From assembly GCA_027924585.1 (NCBI GenBank), contig BSBM01001448.1, forward strand, positions 2,728,001 through 2,792,000: a DNA stretch of 64,000 nt. The letters run 5' to 3'. Origin of the DNA: Larix kaempferi. Lineage: Eukaryota; Streptophyta; Pinopsida; Pinales; Pinaceae. The notes under the pieces were generated by a model, which saw only the letters and a program-made list of their open reading frames with translations, did not search any database and had not been told where the DNA came from. This document shows, in pieces, positions 10,927 through 21,400 of this stretch (its first letter is position 1; every line of letters begins with the position of its first letter). The position numbers and the translations under genes are program-made.

Positions 10927-11988
10927 ATGTCTTATCAACACAGAGGTAAGAAGTTAAAATTCTATAATAATGAAAGTGATTCATCTTTTGAAGCTAATGT
11001 TAAAATACATAGAATAAAACATAAGTATTCCAGTGACAGCAGTGATAGTGACTACAATCCTAAGAAGAGGAATTACAAACCTTATGAAGAGATTTTAGGG
11101 GAGTTCAAGAAGATAAAACCCCCAACGTTCAATGGTGAGATAGAAAAGGGAGAGGAGACTGAAGCATGGTTATCCGGAATGAAAAATCGCTTTCAAATAT
11201 ATAATTATTCTGATAGGATGAAAGCTAACATGGCCATTTATAATCTGATTGGGAAGGAAGATATATGGTGGCAAGATATAAAGAGAGTAAAAGGCACAAA
11301 ACAAAAGAGTGTAACTTGGAGTGCTTTTAAAATATATTTTAAGAAGAAATTTATGTTTGATCAATACTTTGAAGAAAAAGCTAATGAGTTATATGATTTA
11401 AAACTAGGCTATATGAACATAAAAGAATTAAATAGTAAATTCTTAAGTTTATTAAGGTATGTACCTTAAATTGCTGATGAAAAGCCGAAAATACAAAGAT
11501 TTCTGAGTTGTTTACCTTTTAATATCAAAGACATAATTGAGTATGAAAACCCCAAGACTCTTGAAGAAGTTATGAGGAAGGCAAGTTTCTTTTATGAACA
11601 GAACATGAAGAGAGAAATTATACCTAGCCGGAGGGTTAATAAACCAAGTAATTTCAAACAAAGAAGGAAATTTTTTAAGTTGAACAGGAATTCTGGAAAT
11701 AAAAAATGAAATTTCCCTAATAGAAATTTTCAAGGAAATAAATTCAAATGCAAAACACCATAGAATTTTACAGTTGAAAGAAATAGAGACATGCCTAATA
11801 ATTATGCTGAAAATAATGAACAAAAGAAATCTGTAAAATGCTTTGAATGTCAAGGACCACATTATGCATTAAATTTTCCCAATAGAAAAAGGAATGTCAA
11901 CAACATCCATACAGTGCAGGAAGAGGCAACAGTTGGTGACTTACCGAGGGAAATGCCCAAGATCAATGCAGTCTTGGAGAATCGATAG
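10927..11988 (+). pseudogene. gag of chromovirus
   Basis: Opens at 10927. A polar N-terminus with a Ser/Asp-rich stretch leads into the capsid domain near residues 60-180 (EAWLSGMKNRFQIYNYSD, WSAFKIYFKKKFMFDQYF, YDLKLGYMNIKELNSKF), then TAA at 11467-11469. The frame continues through two more stops into a basic region and a zinc knuckle read as CFECQGPHYALNF at about 11839-11877. Its last Cys has become Phe and one spacer residue is missing, so it probably no longer binds zinc. The last segment ends with TAG at 11986-11988. All pieces share one register, so loss is by stop codons, not frameshift. Confidence 0.82.
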
Positions 11989-12006
11989 GCTGATCATCAG
12001 ACTTCA

Positions 12007-12285
12007 ATGGTCGAAATAGAAGGTATGCTACAAGACAGATCCATTTCTATTTTAATTGACCTGGGTGCTAGTTTGAGTTATGTATCACCTGATATAGTAA
12101 AAAGTTGTAAATTAAAGGTAGAAAAGTTTGAAAAATCTTGGCTAGTCCAGTTAGCTATAGGAACCAAAAGGAAGGTAGTTTATTTTGTTAAAGACTCTGA
12201 ATTGTTTATGAATCAGTTTAAGATTCATGTTAACCTGAATGTATTACCGTTAGGATCTTATGATGTTTTAATCGGAATGGATTAG
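12007..12285 (+). pseudogene. aspartic protease of chromovirus
   Basis: The active-site loop reads SILIDLGASLSYVSP around residues 15-29, and the segment closes with GSYDVLIGMD before TAG at 12283-12285. Catalytic Asp and Gly are present, with Leu between them where Ser or Thr is usual. It is in register with gag upstream and RT downstream. The TAG follows the motif where the family usually has Trp. Confidence 0.8.
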
Positions 12286-13407
12286 ATGGAAAAGCATAAG
12301 GTAGTTCTGAATTGTCTTGAAAATACATTTACATGGTTGAATGATAAAGGAGAAACAGTAACAGTAAAGGGAATCCCTAGAAAAACTACAGTTAGACAGA
12401 TTTATGCTTTGCAAATAAAAAGGGTTGTACATAAGGGACGTAAAGTATTTGCTGTAAATGTAATAAATGATGAACATGCTACTAAGGAAGATAAATTAAA
12501 ACTTGAAGATATACCAATCCTAAGAGACTTTGTAGATGTATTCCCGGAAGAAATTGTAGGACTACCTCCGAAAAGAGAATTGGATTTCACCATTGAGCTA
12601 GTACCTGGTGCGGTATCAAACTCAAAAGATCCTTATCTGATGAATATCCTAGATCTTAACGAATTAAAATCACAGTTAAAAGATTTAATAGATTAAAACT
12701 ACATAAGACCAAGTGTGTCTCCTTGGGGAGCACCTGTCATTTTCGTTAAAAAGAAGGATGGTACCTTGCGTTTGTGCATAGATTACCGTCAATTAAATAA
12801 AATGGCTATTAAAAACAGATATTTGTTGCCCCGCTTAGATGATCTGTTTGATCAAGTATGCAAAGCGACGATATTTTCGAAAATCGACTTGAGGTCTAGG
12901 TATCATTAAGTCAGAATTAAAGATGATGATATATTTAAAATTGCTTTTAGAACCCGTTACGGACATTATGAATTTGTAGTTATTCCTTTTTGGCTAACTA
13001 ACGCTCCAACAGGTTTCATGTGTCTAATGAATAATGTTTTACATAAGTATTTGGATAAGTTCATAATTGTTTTCATTGACAACATTTTAATTTATTCAAA
13101 GACTAAAGAAGAACACGATGAACACTTACGAATAATTTTACAAGTCATAAGAGAACATCAACTGTACGCTAAATTCAATAAGTGTGAATTTTTCAAAGAT
13201 AAAATATAGTATTTAGGTCGCGTGATATCCAAGGATGGAATCTCAGTTGACCCAGATAAAATAAGAGCAATTAATGAATGGCATGTCCCAAAAGATGTAA
13301 CAAATGTACAGTCATTCATGGGAATCATAGGTTACTACCAAAAATTTAGAGAAGGATTCTCAAGAATCGTGAATCCCATCACCTCTTTACAGAAAAAGGG
13401 AAAGAAA
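12286..13407 (+). pseudogene. reverse transcriptase of chromovirus, active site damaged
   Basis: RT blocks: FPEEIVGLPPKRELDFTIEL, then after TAA at 12694-12696 [20 protein letters not shown] and CIDYRQLNK, first catalytic Asp in [12 protein letters not shown], then TAA at 12907-12909. After it come [15 protein letters not shown] and [15 protein letters not shown]. The YxDD box reads FIDN: the codon at 13081-13083 is Asn instead of the second Asp, a loss expected to kill polymerase activity. Another TAG (13207-13209) precedes YLGRVISKDGI and the thumb motif SFMGIIGYYQKF. The region ends where a 28-bp duplication breaks the frame. Confidence 0.88.
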
Positions 13408-13463
13408 GTTGTTTGGGATCAAAAGTGTGAAGAAAGTTGTTTGGGATCAAAAGTGTGAAGAAA
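13408..13463. repeat. 28-bp tandem duplication inside pol
   Basis: The same 28 bases, beginning GTTGTTTGGGATC, occur at 13408-13435 and 13436-13463 without mismatch. Because 28 is not a multiple of three, the copy shifts the reading frame by one. Two identical copies suggest the duplication is young relative to the element. Confidence 0.95.
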
Positions 13464-13905
13464 GTTTTAAAAAGTTAAAAGCACTGTTAACTACTACACC
13501 TATTCTAAGGATTGCAGATCCAAACAAAGATTTTGTTGTATGCATTGATGCATGCAATGAAGGATCAGGTGGAGTGTTGACACAAGAGGGTCATGCAGTA
13601 GTTTATGAATCCATAAAGTTAAAAATTCATGAAAAGAATTATGCTACCCATGATTTAGAGTTGGTTGTTGTGATACACGCTTTGAAGATGTGGTGCATCA
13701 TCTAATCAGTAGAAATTTCTTATTAATGATTGATAATAAAGGTTTAAAATATTTTTTGGATCAACCAAATATGAATGCAAGGAAAGCTAGGTGGTTAGCT
13801 TTCCTTAGCGAATATGATTTCGAGATTAAACATATAAATGGAAAAGAGAATAAGGTGGTTGATGCCTTAAGAAGAAATGCAAAATTAAATTTTATGGCAG
13901 TAGTC
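13464..13905 (+). pseudogene. RNase H of chromovirus
   Basis: Recognised by Asp in VCIDACNEGSGGVLTQ, Glu/Asp in YATHDLELVVVIHALKMW, Asp in LMIDNKGLKYFLDQ and the closing motif FEIKHINGKENKVVDAL. The first half reads in frame 2 because of the upstream 28-bp duplication. Near 13690 the frame returns to frame 1, consistent with a separate one-base loss. The usual Glu in the second block appears as Asp. Confidence 0.8.
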
Positions 13906-15220
13906 ATCACTTACCAAACATATTTGGAAAATCAGATTGATGAAGGGATAAAATTGGATAAAAATTATCAAAAATTACAAGAAAAAGTTGCACAAAATAA
14001 TTCCGAAAATTTAATAACAGATTACAGTCTAAATGAAAAAGGTCTAATTATGTATAAAAACAGACTGTATGTACCAAATGTACCTGAAATTAAGTTGTTG
14101 ATTTTAAATCAAGAACATAAAATTCCTTATTCAGGACATCCTGGTTACCAAAAGATGATAACAATGTTAAGAAAATATTACTTTTGGCCAAATATGAATA
14201 ATGAGGTGGCTGAATATATAGCTAGGTGCATTGAATGTCAGCAAGTTAAAGCCAAGCATCAACACCCAGCTGGTTTATTGCAGCCATTACCAATTCCATA
14301 TTGGAAATGAGAAATTATTAGAATTGATTTTATAACTGGTTTGCCTAAAAATAAAAAGCAGAATGATTCAATAATGGTAGTAGTGGATAAGCTTAGCAAG
14401 GCAGCTCATTTTATACCCGTCAAAACTACTTTTAAAGCTGCTAATATTGTTGATGTGTTTATGAAGAAAGTTTTTCGTTTGCATGTGATTCCCAAGGTAA
14501 AAATTTCTGACCGAGATTCTAAATTTATTGGAAATTTCTGAAAATCATTGTATAAAGGTTTGGATACCAAGTTAAATTTCAGCACATCATTTCATCCGCA
14601 AACGGATGGACAAACTAAAACAGTAAATCAGATTTTAGAATATATGATAAGAATGTATTTTAGAGATCAGCCAAACAATTGGGAAGAATATCTGCACTTA
14701 GTTGAATTTGCTTATAATAATCACTATCAAGCTTCAGCTAAACTTAGTCCTTTTGAAATTTTGTATGGTAGAAAGTGTAATACTCCCATCTCTTGGACTA
14801 ATATAGTTGATAGGTTGATGTGAGGACCTGAATTGTTGAAAGAGATGGAACTAACAATGAAGCAAGTACAAAGCAATCTGAAAATTGTACGAGATAGACA
14901 AAAGAGTCATTCAAATCTAAAAATGACTGAGAAAGAATTCCAAGTAAGCGAGCACGTGTTTGTAAAAGTAAAACCCAAAAAGAGCTCATTTAAGCTGGGG
15001 AAATGTTCTAAGTTAGCAACCAAGTATTGTGAACCATTCGAAATATTACCAGAGTTGGACCAGGGGCTTATCAGTTGGTTTTACCACCTAATCTGAAAAT
15101 ACATAATGTATTTCATATTTCTATTTTGAAAAAGTATGTACATGATGCTACTCATGTAATCAATTGGAATGACATACAAGTGGAACCAGAAGGAGATTTT
15201 CAGGTGGAACCAGATTGTTC
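13906..15220 (+). pseudogene. integrase of chromovirus
   Basis: HHCC zinc site: NQEHKIPYSGHPGYQKM and CIECQQ. Core: Asp in RIDFITGLP, Asp in KISDRDSKFIGNF, then FHPQTDGQTKTVNQILEYM, where the third catalytic residue is Lys (AAA at 14617-14619) instead of Glu, so the DDE triad is broken. In-frame stops: TGA at 14308-14310, TGA at 14539-14541 and TGA at 14821-14823. A frameshift near 15054 leads into GAYQLVLPPNLKIHNVFHIS, the standard segment before the C-terminal tail in this group. The piece ends in stops before the chromodomain frame takes over. Confidence 0.85.
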
Positions 15221-15226
15221 CTAGAC

Positions 15227-15376
15227 ATGAGAGAAATTTTACTCCAGAATCGCACCATTGGACAGGTAAAGGTGCAATGGAAGTACCTTAGTCCAGATGA
15301 AGCAACCTAGGAATTGGAGAGTCATATGCAGGAAGCATATCCAATTATGTTCCAAGAGGACTCCTATGATCCTTAA
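15227..15376 (+). pseudogene. C-terminal chromodomain of chromovirus integrase
   Basis: Read in frame 2 from 15227: RTIGQVKVQWKYLSPDEAT, TAG at 15309-15311, then ELESHMQEAYPIMF and TAA at 15374-15376. The pattern V-K-W-x-n-P-D-E-A-T-x-E plus an amphipathic end is the plant chromovirus chromodomain, thought to steer integration into heterochromatin. It needs a frameshift to join integrase and has lost the residue between T and E (usually Trp) to a stop. Confidence 0.82.
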
Positions 15377-15400
15377 GCAACATCGAGGATGATGTTGAAC

Positions 15401-15415
15401 TTAAGAGGGGGTGTT
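15401..15415 (+). other. polypurine tract before 3' LTR
   Basis: TTAAGAGGGGGTGTT directly precedes TGTAACCTACC at 15416, and follows the pol stop by 25 bases. This is the plus-strand primer position. Confidence 0.85.
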
Positions 15416-18400
15416 TGTAACCTACCTAGAACTTGAAAAATTTTATGTTTGTGGAAAAACATTACTTTAAAACTCATTGTAAAGTTTTATGAAAAAGGAG
15501 GGTCAAGGATGACTGTAATTAAATATTATTATTTAATAAATTAAAATAGGAGACACTCATCCAAAGAGGACTGTTGAAGAGTGTTCACTGACCCACTGGG
15601 AGGAATGAAACTATTGTAGAAGGCAATTGACAAGTGGCCGCATCTGCACTCACTTACTAGTTGTTGCAGGGGGAAACTTCCCTAAAAATGTGGTCATGTT
15701 CCCCAAGGATGGTGGAACTGAGCAGGTGGCTCATTAATTGTTAAACTAACCCTTAAGACCTAGGAAATATTATATATATAGCCATCGAATTTGAGCAGGA
15801 CACTCACACATTCTCAGGGGGAGACACAGGTTTCCTTGTGGTTGCTGGAAACTGCTATGTTGAGCACACAGCAGATTCGATGAGGGGATTGGCTAACTAA
15901 TGAGTTTTAGTGTAGGAATGTCTTATATTGTTGAGTTGCAGAGAGGTTTTGTATGCAAGTATTCATGATTGTTGAGATACAAAGTGATTGTCACATGCTT
16001 CTACCCGGAATCTTCATCCTAGTGGTTCCGTGAACAGGCTCGGGGGTCCTAAAGCATGTAATACTTGGATTCTTTCAGGAGATGGTTGGGAGGAATGGTC
16101 TTCTTTGGGTGTTTGTCCACCTACTCAGTTTGAATAGGTTCTGCATTGTTTTGTTTTCCTAGACTCTTTCTGTATATTCTGAATAATCCTTTCTGCAAGT
16201 TATTTAGTTCTCCTCTATATAAATTTCTAGCTATTAGAAATGAAAGATTTCTGAATTAAACATTTATTATGTAATATCCCGAATTGTGGACTAACTATTT
16301 ATGTTGTTATATTGGGCCATGGCCCCAGCACATATGTTTTATTTTAAGTATCGGGCATGAGCCCTAGCACCATGATTTATTCTTTTATATATTGACATAC
16401 TGGGCATGGACCCTAACTAACTTCTTTATTGAGTGTATACTGGGCAAGGAGGCCCTAATGTTGTGGTTATGTTCTTTAGCATATGATGTGGGCACAAGCC
16501 CTAATATACTGAGATTATCTTTTGTTACTTACTGTGCAAAGCTATGATTTTACATGATTGACTTATGGGTGTGTTGAGCGTGGACTCAGAAACACACATA
16601 TAACCTACGTACTGGGCATAAGCCCCGATGTACCTAGAAGAATGTTTATGTACTGGGAGTAAGCCCTAAGGTACATTGAGTGTGGGGCATAATCCCTGGA
16701 GCACTCCAAGCTTGGTAAATGAATAGCGGATCTGAGGCCACTTAAATATTCTAGATGTGCCTCACAACCACATTATAGCACTAGGGTTGAGCAGGAGGCT
16801 CTGGAATTGCACTAGTGTAACGCCCATGTGAGAGTGTTGAGTTAAAAGCTCTGAAGAGCACTCAGGGTTACTAGATCTCAAAGTGTTGAGTCTGAATGAC
16901 TCTGAATAGCACTTCTATTTTAATCACATTTATTTTAAATTGATTAAATGAATAATTTTCTATCTATTATCAAATACCGTGGGAACTACCATGTTAAACA
17001 AGGGAATCCAACATGCAAGAGAGAGAGACTAGAGGTGCCTATCCAAGCTTACCAAAAGACCATCCAAAGAATTGGACCTTATCCTTAAATGTTTAAAAGA
17101 AGGATCATGTGAAGATACATAATTAAATAAAAAGTAATTACCATAACTTAGAGTATGGTTTGAATAAGAATAGTCTTATATGAACAAAGTGCATAAAGGT
17201 CTCAAAGGATAAATATTATTATTAAGAGCTTTAATAATAAATGACGTTATTCTTATTTATTTATGAAATACTTCTATTTCATATAGTTTATGCATAGTGG
17301 GCTGCCACATTATCTAAATATTACTAATGATGTATTAATATTTATATTGAAATATAATCATTATTATTAATAATAATTTTATGAAATGGTTAAGTTAAAA
17401 TCACTTATAGTGAAAACAAATGAAGAGTCCTAGTTCAACAAGGACTAGATATTTAGTAGTAATATCTTTTATGAATATTAATTATTTAATTTAAAGAAAC
17501 TAAATAATTATTCTAACAGCCATAATTCAAGACTCCCCTACATAAAGAAGGAAGATCCCAAGATTGGGGATGATCTTTTTCATTATCATTCTCTTATGGT
17601 AATTAGAGAGAATTCTCTGCTCCAAGAACTGAAGTAGACCCATAGATTTTTCCATATCTGAACCAACCGTAAAACCAAGACCTCTATCTCTTATTTGCAC
17701 GTTGGAACTAGCTCAGGGGGATCCAGTTAGAACCAGGAACGGTCTAAGCGTCATGGTTGGGAGGAACATGGTAGCCCTAAATTTATCCAGCTAAGGAATC
17801 ATTCTAATAGGTCGGCTAAGCTTAGAATATTCTACCCTAATCATTGTTTGAGTGTGTAGGCCTCTACAGAAAAGAAGCAAGTCACCAGGAAACCAGGTAT
17901 GAATTATTAAAACTTCCTTTTCAAGTTATAATAGAAGCTAGGCATTTAGTATAGATTTAATATTTCAGCACTGTTTTGTTTTATCCCAACTGTTTAAAAT
18001 GTTAGTTTAATTTTAGAGCAAGGGCCTTTGGGCATGGGATCTTGGGTTATTATAGGAGTAGAACCCTGCAACTAGAAAGTGTTTAACTCAGAAATTGGAT
18101 CTAGAAACCAACAGAATGTCTAGCAGGTCTAGCCAAGCTAGCCTGTGCTAGACATCCAAGTACATCGAAAACCTAGAACCCATTCGTATTAAGTTAGACG
18201 ACTGAGTTTTTCCTAACAGCAATACTTTAGAGTCAAATGCTAAAATATTATATTATGTCCTTTTAACTCATTACATAGCTAGGATGAATTTTCTGTTTAT
18301 ACATTGTCGTTCACATATTTTATTTCTAACCTTGTGTAGGAAAACAAAATCATGGCAACAATAGAACCATTTCAGAGTGAGGGTCATCACCTGCTTCTTT

Positions 18401-21400
18401 TATTTATTTCCTTTCTGTTCTTGAAAATCACCAAATAGATATAACAAAAGCATCAAGCTAGACAACGAAACCCTTAGCAACATAACACATCAAGAATCGT
18501 AGGTTCACAACAACCATAACTATTATTATTTCTGCTCTGTTAAAACAAAGTAACATGCATTCCACATTATCAACATCTCTACGAGAGCTACCATCTTTTC
18601 ATTTCAAACATTTTTTGCAGACAGTAAAACAGGAAATCGTAGGTAGAATCAAGGGTCCCATAATTTTCGACTTCCAAAATTTAAAACTTTAAACAAAAAC
18701 AACACATAGGCTAAGACCTCGATATCCTCATTAAGCCATTCCAAAGTAAGTCCGCTATCATTCTTTTTTTAGCCAACAAACAACCCAGTAACTACTAACA
18801 ACGAAAACGTAACAGATTACAAGGGTTACTATTTCCTAAATCCACCTAGACTTTTCATATTACATTATAAGCTTATAAAAACCCTATTGGGATTCTCTCC
18901 CAGATCAAGGATCGAATCCTACAGCCAAACTATAGGCACCCCCTATAGCATTTTAAATTGGTAGCCACAGGTCAGGAGATCAAACCCCGGGAGTAACTCA
19001 AGCGCTCAGGTTACTTTTATTAAACTAGTTAATAGATAGAAGTACCATCGGCATCAACAAATACATAAATCCCATTTAAAAATACCAATCAACAACCATC
19101 AGGACAAAAGAAATGACGATTCATACAGAAGATTACACAAACATTAATACTCCATATGAAAACGCAAATGCTAGATAGAATACGAATTCATACATAGAAT
19201 TTCGCAGAGGCCAACCTCTCTACATATTATTAATACCTGACCAGTGTTCATTGAGAAAACACAAACCCAAGTCTTGTATTGTGGGCATCATAACCCATTA
19301 CAAAAGTTTTAAACTCTTCATAGAGCCAAATGGCCAAACATACACACTAAACCAAAAACCCTCCAGGGATGTACTACTTTCCAATACAAAAAGATACATT
19401 TAAACAATGGTCTAGCCAACGACGAACTCCAGGAACTCCAAACATGTTGCAATGAACCCAAATCGGGCTTCACGAAGTTCCTCATAACAAATACAAACAG
19501 TACCACTCCACAGAGGCGAGAGGAAGGGATAAGGGATGGTAAACCCTGAACTTACCATTTGCATTGCCAATATAGTCAAGAGTGCTGGCCACCAGCTAGT
19601 AAGCCACACAGGGAGGAACGCCATCAAATACCTGTCAAGCCAACAAGCAACACGAGGTTAAACCCTGATATTTTAATAAGTGCTAGTTAATTATAGCAGA
19701 AAACATTGTATGGAGAAAGAATAACCATTACCTAGACCACATTGATAGTTTCTTCACCCCTGTGCATAAAAATCTAGGTGGTGCACTGACCATGAGCATA
19801 GCTCAGGTCAGGGCACAAAAACCTCCGAGGCGCAATGAGAGTCTACCCAAGACCAAATGAAACGAAGAGCCAACGTTTGCAAGGGTAAAATCCCTATATT
19901 GAAACCCTCCCTTTCCAGCTGGTCACCACTTTCAATCGCCATCATTCGGGTGGTAGTTAAGGCCCCACTTAATACCATGTATTAGGTTTAATATTTATCC
20001 AAGCGCAATAGTGGGAAGTTATATAAATGCCAATGATATGGTAGCATCAAGTAATCCTTTATTCCAAGGTCCTTCTTAGAACCTTAGCCTTGCACTTTAA
20101 ACTTGTGAACACTTCTAGTACATGGGAGTAGGAGTTTCATAGGGGGGACCCCTCATAAAAGCACCTGCATGCACACATAGGATGATCCATTAGCAATTGC
20201 TAAGTAAGAACAAGAATCCCAAGACTTACCCTTACCTCTCAGCAGCACTGCCAGGGTACATCTCCTCTCGGAACACCAGGTTCCTCCCATAGGCCTCAAA
20301 CTTCCATCAACAAAGGCCATTATGCCTGAAGAGACAGTTAGACATTACAAACTCAAACATACTCATGAAAACTTGAAAGCAAGGGGGTAGGACCTTAGGT
20401 ACATTCTTTAAACACACATTGAGATTTCATATATACTAATTGATGGTATTGCTTCCACAGAAGTAAGTTTAATGAACAACTACTCTCAATTTCTTTTTCA
20501 TTTTAGATGAGACATCTTGAGAGTGTTGAAGTTAATTTAGAATGCATCATTTGCTTAGGCATGGTAGACAGTAAGAAGAATTTTTTTAAAATTTTTACTG
20601 ATTTTTAGGGACATTACTTATGATCTGTATCAATGAATGAATAAATAGGATTGCAAGTTATAGAATGATGAATATAAACCATCTCTGTATTTTTCCTTTC
20701 AGTTATGTGATGACTCTAGTACAGAGAAGTTTGTTTAAGTAATAGATAGAAATGATTTCCATGTTGTGATTAGAATATTGATCTCCTATTTTTATACCAA
20801 GAATAGATATCTTCATAAAATGCATGTTGTAATAATATTCAAAACTTAGTAATTCCAGAGACTATCTCTGTTTTTCATTTAAAAATAGTAGATATCAGTA
20901 AAAACCAAATAACACGGAATATGAGAGATTATCGTAAAAAAGCATACTATTCTCATTAATATTTATATTTTCAACTTAGAATGCTGATCATCTATAAACA
21001 ATTAACCTTGAAACCCTATCTACAACACTATAAGTATCGAACTTCATAAGCAAATCATAATATACAGTAGTACTGTAATTTCTAATGGTAAATTATTACA
21101 GTCAGAACAGTTCCAAACATTCATGGAAACACATTCATTAAACGAGAATATATTTTATCAACACATCCTATAAATACATATTGAAATTATTTTGATACTA
21201 TTCAATAGCTTACAAGGGATCGACATTTAATGCAAACATATTACTCCATATTTAATTCAAGTACTAGGTATAAATATTTCTTCATTGACGAGATAAAAGG
21301 ATAGTTCAGGGTCAAACCCTGTAACTAGTAATAATATAAATGCTTTTTAAATCATCAACCTATGTCAAGGGTCGAACACTGTAGACATTTTTCGATATAT

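Noticed and set aside
16270-19227. Candidate nested insertion TGTAATATCCC…CTCTCTACA flanked by TATTA
   Set aside because: The 5-base match is common in AT-rich DNA and also fits other end points (about 18854 and 21238); the proposed end is not the inverse of the start.
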